This document shows, in pieces, positions 1-6,164 of a DNA stretch of 6,164 nt (position 1 is the first letter of the stretch; the number at the start of each line of letters is the position of its first letter). Location: the NCBI GenBank assembly GCA_903827075.1, contig CAIKGX010000101.1, positions 1-6,164 of the forward strand. Direction: 5' to 3'. The notes beneath the pieces are model-generated. The model did no database searches and was not told the DNA's origin. It saw only the letters and a list, made by a program, of their open reading frames with translations. This DNA comes from an uncultured beta proteobacterium (GTDB lineage Bacteria > Pseudomonadota > Gammaproteobacteria > Burkholderiales > Burkholderiaceae). Made by a program: the position numbers and the translations under genes.

Positions 1-865
1 ACAAGGCATCATGGGTAGTTACTATGCATTGCATGATGGCGAACAGCCTGAAGAGGCCTCCGCCTGCAGCGAGCATTACATGCCACGATTTGCTGGTGAC
101 GCTCTTCCGCAAACCCAAACTGGCACGATCCTAGCTATTGCCGATAAGCTAGAAACCTTGGTAGGGATATGGGGTGTTGGCCTAGCTCCAACTGGAGATA
201 AAGACCCCTACGCACTGCGTCGTCATGCCTTAGGTATTTGCCGTCTCCTGCTAGAAAAGAATCTTGACTTGAGTTTGCCTGAGCTCATTACATTGGCTCG
301 TAAGCAGTTTTTGCAGCAGGATGTGCAAGACAAAGCAAAGCCAGAAGAGGTCTACGCCTTCATCATTGACCGTTTGCGTGCGTACTTGCGCGACCAGTCT
401 GTTGCAGGCAAACCATTTACCAGCGCAGAAATCGATGCCGTATTAAGCCAATCTCCTGCTCAGCTAAATGATTTGATTGATCGATTATCTGCTTTACGTG
501 AATTTAATGCACTGGCAGAAGCCACTCAACTTGCGGCTGCCAATAAACGGATTAGCAATATCCTCAAGAAAACTACTACGGCTATTCCTGCAGCCTGCTC
601 GAGCAAGGCGCTAGTAGATCCAGCAGAAATTGCCCTGTTCCAAGCGCTTGAAAGCATTACGCCCGCATTAAGTTTGGCCTACGAAAAGCGTCAATTTGTT
701 GATCTTTTAAAAGCGCTCGTTGCTTTAAGTGGGCCAATCGATCAATTCTTTGCTGATGTCATGGTGATGGATCCCAATCTTGAGTTGCGTGATAACCGCC
801 TAGCTCTCTTGCAACAACTTCACCAGAAAATGAATCTGATTGCCGATCTCGGCAAGTTAGCATGA
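1..865 (+). CDS. glyS: Glycyl-tRNA synthetase beta subunit, C-terminal part (5' truncated by window edge)
   Basis: This is the beta subunit of the bacterial alpha2beta2 glycyl-tRNA synthetase, which charges tRNA-Gly in the cytoplasm; in this family the beta subunit mainly carries tRNA-recognition domains. The frame is open from base 2 (Q-G-I-M-G-S-Y-Y), so the ATG at 11 is internal and not a start. About 287 residues are visible, compared with roughly 690 for the E. coli protein. Recognisable blocks are QGIMGSYYALHDGE, then AIADKLETLVGIWGVG, then GDKDPYALRRHALGI, then AAANKRISNILKK. The last stretch (PIDQFFADVMVMDPNLELRDNRLALL, given here in part) matches the DALR-type anticodon-binding end of GlyS. 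The C-terminus is complete, and its TGA overlaps the gmhB start (ATGA, 862-865), which suggests translational coupling. glyQ would be expected upstream, outside the window. Confidence 0.96.
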   Translation, partial: QGIMGSYYALHDGEQPEEASACSEHYMPRFAGDALPQTQTGTILAIADKLETLVGIWGVGLAPTGDKDPYALRRHALGICRLLLEKNLDLSLPELITLARKQFLQQDVQDKAKPEEVYAFIIDRLRAYLRDQSVAGKPFTSAEIDAVLSQSPAQLNDLIDRLSALREFNALAEATQLAAANKRISNILKKTTTAIPAACSSKALVDPAEIALFQALESITPALSLAYEKRQFVDLLKALVALSGPIDQFFADVMVMDPNLELRDNRLALLQQLHQKMNLIADLGKLA

Positions 866-1428
866 GTACCGGCAAACTCATCATTCTCGATCGCGATGGC
901 GTGATTAATGAGGACCGAGATGATTATGTGAAGTCGAGTGCAGAATGGGTTCCTTTGCCTGGTAGCCTAGAAGCTATTGCTCTTCTCAATCAATCTGGTT
1001 ATCAGATTGCCATTGCCACAAATCAGTCAGGTTTAGCTAGAGGCTACTTCAGCATCAATGATCTTCATGAGATGCACGGCAAAATGGATCTACTACTTAA
1101 ACCTCTCGGCGGACATATAGATAGCATTTTCTTTTGCCCCCATGTGGATGCCAGCGGCTGTGATTGTCGTAAGCCCTTACCGGGCCTCATGAAAGAAATT
1201 GCATTACGCTATAAGAAGAATGACAGCGTCACTCCATTGCTCGGCGTGCCCATCGTAGGCGACTCCTTGCGGGATTTACTGGCTGGAGTTGTCCTGGGAG
1301 CAAGTCCGCATTTAGTATTAACCGGCAAAGGCAAAAAAACCTTAGCAAAAGGTGACTTACCAGATGGTACGCAAATTCATGAAGATTTAATGGCATTTGC
1401 TAACGCGCTATTACAAGATAAGGTTTAG
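862..1428 (+). CDS. gmhB: D-glycero-D-manno-heptose 1,7-bisphosphate 7-phosphatase (HAD family)
   Basis: GmhB removes the 7-phosphate from heptose 1,7-bisphosphate, a cytoplasmic step in making ADP-heptose for the LPS inner core. The 188 residues match the family length. HAD motif I is LDRDGVIN, with the nucleophile and acid/base pair at D10 and D12. Motif II is ATNQSG (T53). The motif III lysine is K104 in CRKP, and the motif IV acids lie in VGDSLRDLLAG (D134, D138). A zinc-binding loop is present: C92-P-H94 followed by C100-D-C102. The spacing between His and the CxC pair is five residues, shorter than the E. coli loop. The start ATG overlaps the glyS stop, and no strong ribosome binding site precedes it, so coupled translation is likely. 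A histidinol-phosphatase-like HAD is the main alternative, but the zinc loop favours GmhB. The assignment rests on motifs only. Confidence 0.93.
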   Translation: MSTGKLIILDRDGVINEDRDDYVKSSAEWVPLPGSLEAIALLNQSGYQIAIATNQSGLARGYFSINDLHEMHGKMDLLLKPLGGHIDSIFFCPHVDASGCDCRKPLPGLMKEIALRYKKNDSVTPLLGVPIVGDSLRDLLAGVVLGASPHLVLTGKGKKTLAKGDLPDGTQIHEDLMAFANALLQDKV

Positions 1429-1436
1429 AGTAAAAA

Positions 1437-2174
1437 ATGATTTATCTACGTTCAACTCTTTTTGCCTTGTTTTTGTTGATCTTTACCCCCATTTGGTCGG
1501 TGCTGTGCATACTGGTTTTTCCATTCTTAAATCCTGAGAATCGCTACCGCTTTATTGGTCTTTGGAATAAGGTGGTGATCTGGATACTGCAACCTCTCTG
1601 TGGAATTCGGTATGAATTCCGGGGTATGGAAAATATGCAGGCAGTGTTAGATCAGCCTGTTGTAGTGTTAAGCAAACATCAATCTGCTTACGAAACGATT
1701 GCCTATATTGCCTTACTTCCAAAACAAGTGTGCTTTGTCTTTAAACGTGAATTACTCTGGATCCCCTTCTTTGGCTGGGCTCTTGCCTTGTTGAAGATGA
1801 TTCACATTAATCGGGATAGCAAAGAAACTGCTGCGCTCTCCGTAGTAAGCCAGGGGCGCAAACGTTTAAGTGAAGGTAAGTGGATTATGTTATTTCCAGA
1901 GGGCACTAGAACCGCTACAGGCTCACATAAACCCTATAGCAAGGGTGGCGCCAGACTGGCAAGTGCTACTGAGGCAATGGTCATTCCGATTGCCCATAAT
2001 GCAGGCAGGTGCTGGCCAAAGAATAGTTTTCTCAAGCAACCAGGTACCGTTATTTTCTCAATTGGCCCTGCCATTGCCTCTGCTGGCAAAACAGGCGGTC
2101 AACTACATCAAGAAGTGGAAAAGTGGATCGAAGCAGAAATGCGCATCATTGATCCAGATGCATATAAGTCTTAA
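1437..2174 (+). CDS. plsC: 1-acyl-sn-glycerol-3-phosphate acyltransferase (PlsC/LPLAT family)
   Basis: Likely transfers an acyl chain to the sn-2 position of lysophosphatidate, making phosphatidate at the inner face of the cytoplasmic membrane. The 245 residues fit PlsC. A hydrophobic N-terminal segment (about residues 5-30) and a second hydrophobic stretch around FFGWALALLKM (111-121) fit membrane association. LPLAT blocks appear in order: KHQSAYET (H81...E86), FVFKRELLWIPFFGW (101-114), FPEGTR (153-158) and VIPIAHNAG (182-190). The catalytic HX4D motif reads HX4E here, a variant that I recall from other betaproteobacterial PlsC proteins, so it is probably active. The ATG at 1437 lies 8 bases after the gmhB stop, with a weak GAG at 1428-1430 as ribosome binding site. 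The stop codon overlaps the convergent rsmA stop. Acyl donor and exact substrate are inferred. Confidence 0.92.
   Translation: MIYLRSTLFALFLLIFTPIWSVLCILVFPFLNPENRYRFIGLWNKVVIWILQPLCGIRYEFRGMENMQAVLDQPVVVLSKHQSAYETIAYIALLPKQVCFVFKRELLWIPFFGWALALLKMIHINRDSKETAALSVVSQGRKRLSEGKWIMLFPEGTRTATGSHKPYSKGGARLASATEAMVIPIAHNAGRCWPKNSFLKQPGTVIFSIGPAIASAGKTGGQLHQEVEKWIEAEMRIIDPDAYKS
2171..2174. other. Shared TTAA: overlapping stop codons of convergent plsC and rsmA
   Basis: On the plus strand plsC ends with TAA at 2172-2174. On the minus strand rsmA ends with TAA read from 2173 to 2171. The four bases TTAA are their own reverse complement and serve both genes. No intergenic DNA is left, so any transcription terminator for either operon must lie inside the coding sequence of the other, or transcripts must run into the opposing gene. 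Confidence 0.95.
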
Positions 2175-2638
2175 GCAGCCAAAGTTTTAGCCCACTCGAT
2201 GTAACGATCTACCGAAATATCCTGAGCGCGAGCCTTTAATTCAGGCTCAGTTAGGGAGAGTCTTTCTGAATAAGCAGATAAGTTCGTACGTAGCATTTTT
2301 CTTCTCTGGGAAAAAGCTGCTGCAACCACCTTCTCTAAGGCCAGCCACTGCTTAGCACTTAAACTAAAATCTTTCCGTGGAATCATGCGCACTACTGCGG
2401 AATTAACTTTGGGTTGAGGATCAAATGCCTCTGGCGGAACTTCTAAAACCAATTCCATGTCATAGCGCGCCTGCATCATTACTGAAAGCCTACTGAATTC
2501 CGAGCCGCCAGCTTTAGATACCATCCGCTCAACCACTTCGGCCTGCAACATAAATACTTGCTCATCAATCACATTTGCGGCAGTAACCAGATGAAATAGT
2601 AATGGAGAAGAAATGTTGTAAGGCAAGTTACCAACCAC

Positions 2639-2650
2639 CTTACATGGCCA
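2639..2650 (-). other. Frameshift site in rsmA (one base missing)
   Basis: The downstream (NLPY) frame has a TAG at 2653-2651, so the frame change must lie 3' of it on the minus strand. The VVGNLPY homology begins at 2638. The lesion is therefore confined to about 12 bases, minus-strand GGCCATGTAAGG and its edges. The simplest repair is one extra A in the TAAGG run (a T beside plus 2640-2641), giving V-K-V-V-G. An extra C in GGCC, giving G-P-C-K-V-V-G, is equally possible. No canonical slippery heptamer lies in this interval. Confidence 0.85.
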
Positions 2651-2945
2651 CTATTGCTTGGACGGTTTTTTGCCCATTCTAAAAAATCAAATGTGAGCGC
2701 ATCCCCCTCAATTACATTCAAACCTGCGAGATTTTCTTGGTTCCAGTACGCTACCAAATCTCTATCAATCTCCAGAAGATCCAAGTGATCTAAATTGGCA
2801 AGCAAGGGTCTAGTCAATGCGCCAAGTCCCGGTCCGATTTCAATCACATACATCTTTTCACTCGGATTGATTAAGGCAACAATGGAATAAATTACTCCGG
2901 AATCTTGTAAAAAATTTTGTCCGAACCGTTTACGAGCACGATGCT

Positions 2946-3971
2946 TCATTGATGGGTTTTCCTAGCATTGAGTGCTAATTGATAAGCTAGGCGTATAGCC
3001 TCCAGCATACTTCCAGAGTCTGCGACGCCCTTTCCAGCAATATCGAGCGCTGTTCCATGATCAACTGAAGTTCGAATAATAGGCAAGCCCAAAGTCACAT
3101 TCACTCCGCCGCCAAAGGTCGCAAACTTAAATGGGGCAAGCCCTTGATCGTGATACATCGCAATGAAAACATCTACATGTTCTAAGGCTTTAGCATCAAA
3201 CATGGTGTCACCCGGATAAGGGCCACTCACATTGATTCCTAAACCTTTGGCCAGCTCAATTGCTGGAGTGATTAGCTCAATTTCTTCACGACCCAGATAC
3301 CCAGATTCCCCGGCATGTGGATTCAACCCAGCCACTCTAATGATGGGCTTAGCAATTCCAAACCGATTACGCAAATCCTGGTTAACTATCTGAATCGTCT
3401 CCAAGATATAAGCCTGATTCAAGGTGGCAGGAACATCTTTCAAGGGTAGGTGGGTTGTTGCTAAGGCCACCCGAAGATGAGCATCTTTCTGTAAGCTTAA
3501 AAAGCCTGTTGGTAATATCGCACATAACATCATCACAACATGGTCCACACCACACCGCTGCGCTAAATATTCAGTATGTCCCGTAAATAGAGTGGCAATA
3601 GCTACACCAGCATCATTGATCACACTCTTCTGAAGAGGCGCCGTTACCAATGCATCAAAGCGCCCATCTAAGCATCCATCAATGCCTGCATTGAGCATAT
3701 TTAAAACATATTGAGCATTAGCAGGATTTAGCTGCCCAGCAATGACGGGCACCGAAAGTTGGATTGGTTCAATCATCAATCGAGTCAATATCGCATCACT
3801 CACTTCGGGTAATTTACATACACTGGCATCACCAAGCAAGGTAATGCGAGCGTCTGGCTGCTCTCTTAAGAATGTGAGAGCCGCGGCGCTAGATACCTCT
3901 GGACCAATACCTGCAGGCTCTCCAGAGCTAATAACTAAATTAACGGGAGCTAGATGCTGGATCATCGGCAT
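2946..3971 (-). CDS. pdxA: 4-hydroxythreonine-4-phosphate dehydrogenase
   Basis: PdxA oxidises 4-phosphohydroxy-L-threonine with NAD(P)+; the product decarboxylates and is condensed by PdxJ with deoxyxylulose phosphate to give pyridoxine phosphate, in the DXP-dependent vitamin B6 pathway. The 341 residues are close to the E. coli length of 329. Family blocks in order are SGEPAGIGPE (16-25), VTAPLQKSVI (109-118), TGHTEYLA (130-137), ALATTHLPLKDV (169-180), GLNPHAGESG (215-224), GPYPGDTMF (250-258), AMYHDQGLAPFK (271-282) and the TSVDHGTALDIAGKG region (301-315). The three metal-binding histidines are H174, H219 and H274. About ten extra residues around 150-163 (ILPTGFLSLQKDA) separate MML from the RVALATTH strand compared with E. 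coli. The start at 3971 gives a 32-base overlap with the surA end and has GGTGAAG upstream; the M3 start at 3965 is a less well spaced alternative. Confidence 0.96.
   Translation of the reverse strand: MPMIQHLAPVNLVISSGEPAGIGPEVSSAAALTFLREQPDARITLLGDASVCKLPEVSDAILTRLMIEPIQLSVPVIAGQLNPANAQYVLNMLNAGIDGCLDGRFDALVTAPLQKSVINDAGVAIATLFTGHTEYLAQRCGVDHVVMMLCAILPTGFLSLQKDAHLRVALATTHLPLKDVPATLNQAYILETIQIVNQDLRNRFGIAKPIIRVAGLNPHAGESGYLGREEIELITPAIELAKGLGINVSGPYPGDTMFDAKALEHVDVFIAMYHDQGLAPFKFATFGGGVNVTLGLPIIRTSVDHGTALDIAGKGVADSGSMLEAIRLAYQLALNARKTHQ
2960..2963 (-). promoter_or_regulatory. Ribosome binding site of rsmA inside the end of pdxA
   Basis: Minus-strand AGGA stands 10 bases before the rsmA ATG at 2949 and lies within the last codons of pdxA. 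It supports the ATG that overlaps the pdxA TGA as the true start, and fits coupled translation of the two genes. Confidence 0.6.
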
Positions 3972-5394
3972 TAATGATCTTCACCGTGGCGGTATCACGC
4001 AATTCGCGCAACCAATCTTGATATGCTTGCTCAAACTTACGTTCACGAATAGCTGCACGAGCAAATTGACGTTGTTTTTCTACCGTTAATTGCGCCTCGC
4101 GCCGCTCGAGTACCTGAATCAGGTGCCAACCAAATTCAGTTTTTACAGGATTGCTCACTTCGCCAATTTGCAAACGATTCATTGCCTGATCAAACTCAGG
4201 GACCAAATCCCCTGGACCCATCCAACCAAGGTTGCCGCCATTGGCTGCAGACCCATCTTCTGAATATTTTTTGGCCAACTCTCCAAAATCAGCGGTCTTA
4301 GCGCGTACTTGATCTCGATAACCTGCCAAGCGCCTTTCGGCATCTTGATCGGTTAAGCCAGCACGACTACGCAACAAAATATGGCGCGATAGCGTCTGCG
4401 TCACCATAATATTTTGGGGTGTTGTTTGCGTAGATTCCTGAGGTGCAGCCTGCTGAACTTCAGGAGCACCAGCAACTAAGGCACGGCGATCTAAAACCTT
4501 GAGTACATGATAACCAGCTGGACTCTTCACCACGGCATTAGCCACTTGCCCACCACCGGTATTGCGAACAGCCTCATAAAATAATTGGGGCAAACGATCA
4601 GGAGTGCGATAGCCCAACTCTTGAAACTTAATTTTTGGATTCTCTTTTGCTGCCATTGCGCCTAGCTGTAAAAAGTCAACATCGCCTCGCGCTTGAACCA
4701 ATAAAGCTTCTGCTTTTTTCTTAGCCTCAGCTTGTGCACCGGCACCAGCACTCGAATCAGCAGGAATAAAAATCTGTGCGACATCAATCTCCTCTGGGGC
4801 GCCCTTGGCAGCTGGAGCCGAGCGCGTGGCGCTGCCGCCAGACATAGCACGGTTACGATCAGTAATAAAGTTATCAATTTCGGCATCAGAGATTTTGATC
4901 TTGCCTTCAACCTCCCTCTCGCGATAGCGACTGATGTTCACATCATCACGCAGCATTTGTCGGTAGCGCTCGTAACTACTGCCCGAAGCCTCTATCTTGA
5001 CCTTCAACTCGGCAAGCGTTAATTTATTCTTAGCTGCAATATCGGCAATGATCTTATCCAACTCTTTATTACTGACAACGACACCTTCCTGCTCCGCATT
5101 TTGTAATTGAATTTTTTCAAGAATCAAACGCTCCATCACCGTCTTACGTAGAGTTGGTCCATCAGGTAGCTTGGTGCCCTGCTTTTGCAATGCGGCAATA
5201 CGATCATCAATCTCTTTACGAGTGACATAACCCGTATTAACTACGGCTGCCACACCATCAATATTTCTAATTTTGCTATCGGGACTCACTGGTGTTTTAG
5301 AGCTATCTTGAGCAAGGACAAAACTTGAAGGCAAAATGACCCCTACCAATATGATGGAGGCAAGTAATTGGCTGCATGTATTCCTACGCGTCAT
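3940..5394 (-). CDS. surA: Periplasmic chaperone / peptidyl-prolyl isomerase SurA
   Basis: SurA escorts unfolded outer-membrane proteins, LptD among them, across the periplasm to the BAM complex. The 484 residues begin with a Sec signal peptide (MTRRN, hydrophobic 9-27, probable cleavage after VLA28). Residues about 46-170 form the helical SurA N-domain (DGVAAVVNTGYVTRKEID onward, with VMERLILEKIQLQNA). A Gly/Ala/Ser-rich linker (183-200) leads to parvulin domain 1 (about 203-303, ending GYHVLKVLDRR). A Gln/Thr/Pro-rich linker (309-330) follows, then parvulin domain 2 (about 334-431: SRHILLRS, FGELAKKYSEDGSAANGGNLGW, FGWHLIQVLERR, each a conserved block). The C-terminal helix (435-466) packs on the N-domain in known structures. 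It is somewhat longer than E. coli SurA (428), mostly through the linkers. Domain 2 is the better conserved parvulin, as in E. coli where it is the active one. The start ATG overlaps the lptD TGA, with GAGA 7 bases upstream. Confidence 0.95.
   Translation of the reverse strand: MTRRNTCSQLLASIILVGVILPSSFVLAQDSSKTPVSPDSKIRNIDGVAAVVNTGYVTRKEIDDRIAALQKQGTKLPDGPTLRKTVMERLILEKIQLQNAEQEGVVVSNKELDKIIADIAAKNKLTLAELKVKIEASGSSYERYRQMLRDDVNISRYREREVEGKIKISDAEIDNFITDRNRAMSGGSATRSAPAAKGAPEEIDVAQIFIPADSSAGAGAQAEAKKKAEALLVQARGDVDFLQLGAMAAKENPKIKFQELGYRTPDRLPQLFYEAVRNTGGGQVANAVVKSPAGYHVLKVLDRRALVAGAPEVQQAAPQESTQTTPQNIMVTQTLSRHILLRSRAGLTDQDAERRLAGYRDQVRAKTADFGELAKKYSEDGSAANGGNLGWMGPGDLVPEFDQAMNRLQIGEVSNPVKTEFGWHLIQVLERREAQLTVEKQRQFARAAIRERKFEQAYQDWLRELRDTATVKIINADDPASSSR
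3979..3985 (-). promoter_or_regulatory. Ribosome binding site of pdxA inside surA
   Basis: Minus-strand GGTGAAG lies 7-9 bases before the ATG at 3971, within the last codons of surA. The spacing suits the first ATG better than the second one at 3965, so it decides the start chosen for pdxA. It is only a moderate match to the consensus. Confidence 0.45.
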
Positions 5395-6164
5395 TGATAG
5401 TTCTCATATGTTGAAGGTGGTATAGGCTTGGAAGTAGGCATATATCCGGGAACATTCAGCTTCATGATATCAACTGGATTGCTTCCAGCGGTACCAAAGC
5501 CCCTAAATTCTATTTGGAAAAGGACTTGGGTAGTAGTTATTTGGGTGGTATTCATCACCTGCGAGTACGCTCCACGCAATGTCCAGCAATCCCGCATCCA
5601 CTCTAAAGCCACCAAGGTATTTAAAGTCTTGGTGGTTAAGGCGTCATACCCCCAACGACCCAATACCGAAACCTCCCGAGTCAGCGGCCATTGACCGGAG
5701 ACGTTGTATTGGTCAGTTGTGGTCTGAGCTAAGGTTGCCGCAGTATTGTTTTGAACTGAGGCCTGGGTGGGGGGTGACCAAACATTTCGATAGCCAAAGT
5801 TCAAGCTTCTGCCGGGTGTTGGACGCCAACTACCTCCTACCGTAGTTTGTACAAACTTATTCAACTGGGTGTTGTACTGCCCGAACATATCTGCGCTGAA
5901 GTTACCTAGTAAACGCACCGAGGCAGAACCCAAAGTATCAGAATAGGTGGTGGGACTGGCAATCGTGCCATTTAAACCTACCTTTTGCCCGGTAAAGCTC
6001 TGCCTTTGGGCCAATGTCACATTTGCCCGCTCAGCTCCTGTATTGGCCTCGATCATCCGACTCGTAATGCCTCCCGTTAGCTTATTGTTATCCGCTATTC
6101 GATCATTGCCAACAAAGGTATTTTCACTAAAAATTTGAGTTACACCAAAACCAGCATCAGCGGT
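5391..6164 (-). CDS. lptD: LPS-assembly protein LptD, C-terminal part (5' truncated by window edge)
   Basis: LptD is the outer-membrane beta-barrel that, with LptE plugged inside, inserts LPS into the outer leaflet. The frame is open from the window edge (6164) to TGA at 5393-5391, giving 257 residues; the first Met at 6056 is internal. Family marks are FSENTFVGNDRIADNNKLT (12-30, the most conserved LptD barrel block), GITSR, GAERANVTLAQR, then alternating amphipathic strands such as SVRLLGNFSADMFGQYN and SLNFGYRNVW, and the final strand region TTQVLFQIEFRGFG. A tail of about 30 residues (GSNPVDIMKLNVPGYMP onward) follows the last strand. A single Cys is visible (residue 193 of this fragment, in RDCWTLR), where E. 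coli has two adjacent Cys that form disulfides with the N-terminal domain. surA is immediately downstream, matching the chaperone-client relation. Confidence 0.94.
   Translation of the reverse strand, partial: TADAGFGVTQIFSENTFVGNDRIADNNKLTGGITSRMIEANTGAERANVTLAQRQSFTGQKVGLNGTIASPTTYSDTLGSASVRLLGNFSADMFGQYNTQLNKFVQTTVGGSWRPTPGRSLNFGYRNVWSPPTQASVQNNTAATLAQTTTDQYNVSGQWPLTREVSVLGRWGYDALTTKTLNTLVALEWMRDCWTLRGAYSQVMNTTQITTTQVLFQIEFRGFGTAGSNPVDIMKLNVPGYMPTSKPIPPSTYENYQ

Larger units (their letters stand above)
2171..2949 (-). pseudogene. rsmA: 16S rRNA (adenine1518-N6/adenine1519-N6)-dimethyltransferase, broken by a frameshift
   Basis: RsmA (KsgA) uses S-adenosylmethionine to dimethylate two adjacent adenines in helix 45 of 16S rRNA late in 30S assembly. 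The frame starting at ATG 2949 has the N-terminal RKRFGQNFLQDSG, the SAM site VIEIGPGLGALTRPLL (35-50), the acidic end of strand 2 (LLEIDRD, 58-64) and EGDAL (81-85). It stays in family register to about V103 (base 2641), then runs 23 unrelated residues to a stop at 2571-2569. The catalytic motif VVGNLPYNISSPLLFHL and all the C-terminal domain (PPEAFDPQPKVNSAVVRM) lie in another frame, from 2641 to the TAA at 2173-2171. Adding one base near 2639-2641 gives GHV-K-VVGNLPYN and a 259-residue protein, normal for the family. Neither half alone has both SAM-binding and catalytic motifs. The start overlaps the pdxA stop (ATGA, 2946-2949), with AGGA 10 bases upstream. It could be intact in the organism if the base loss is a sequencing error. 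Confidence 0.93.

Noticed and set aside
1870..2190. Plus-strand open frame inside plsC in another phase.
   Set aside because: plsC family motifs (FPEGTR, VIPIAHNAG) occupy the other frame here, so this is a shadow.
2230..2248. Inverted repeat GAGCCT / AGGCTC with a 7-base loop, about 55 bases beyond the plsC stop; considered as a terminator.
   Set aside because: The stem is only 6 bp, no T-run follows on either strand, and it lies within the conserved C-terminal coding region of rsmA.
2292..2320. Imperfect hairpin AGCATTTTTC ... GAAAAAGCT.
   Set aside because: It has a bulge and lies in the conserved FSQRRKMLRTN coding region of rsmA; chance pairing of A/T runs is the simpler explanation.
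2171..2638. The NLPY half of rsmA as a separate gene starting at GTG 2638.
   Set aside because: It lacks the SAM-binding motifs, has no good ribosome binding site, and starts in the middle of the conserved VVGNLPY strand.
4662..4910. Minus-strand open frame inside surA with a hydrophobic start that resembles a small membrane protein.
   Set aside because: It lies wholly within the SurA parvulin 1 coding region in another frame; the Arg/Leu-rich content is typical of a frame-shadow.
4732..5022. Plus-strand open frame opposite surA; similar ones at 3742-4089, 5428-5694, 5579-5845 and 5947-6138.
   Set aside because: They are antisense to strongly conserved genes, and their translations show no recognisable domain.

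Overview
The window reads as an ordinary housekeeping stretch of a betaproteobacterial chromosome, most likely Burkholderiales and probably close to Polynucleobacter. The reasons are the style of the proteins (an HQSxxET acyltransferase motif, a GmhB with a short zinc loop, the LptD C-terminal style), the gene order, the moderate base composition and the tight packing. The genus is inferred from recognition, not from a search. Essentially all of it is coding; the only clear non-coding gap is 8 bases, before plsC. I see no tRNA, rRNA, mobile element, CRISPR array or long repeat.

Left half, plus strand: the 3' part of glyS (glycyl-tRNA synthetase beta subunit), then gmhB (heptose bisphosphate phosphatase, LPS inner-core precursor) and plsC (1-acylglycerol-3-phosphate acyltransferase, phospholipid synthesis). 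glyS and gmhB share an ATGA overlap, and plsC follows gmhB after 8 bases, so the three look co-transcribed.

Right half, minus strand, in transcription order: lptD (3' part; outer-membrane LPS translocon), surA (periplasmic chaperone that helps fold outer-membrane proteins including LptD), pdxA (pyridoxal phosphate synthesis) and rsmA/ksgA (16S rRNA dimethyltransferase). This is the classic lptD-surA-pdxA-rsmA order. Every junction overlaps: ATGA at lptD/surA and at pdxA/rsmA, and 32 bases at surA/pdxA. The apaG/apaH genes that follow rsmA in E. coli are absent here, because rsmA ends on the tail of plsC.

The two operons converge at 2171-2174, where one TTAA completes the stop codons of both plsC and rsmA. 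The main anomaly is in rsmA. Its reading frame is broken by what looks like a single missing base within 2639-2650, which separates the SAM-binding half from the catalytic NLPY half. The rest of the gene is intact, so this is either a very recent lesion or a sequence error. I found no evidence of a previously undescribed system.
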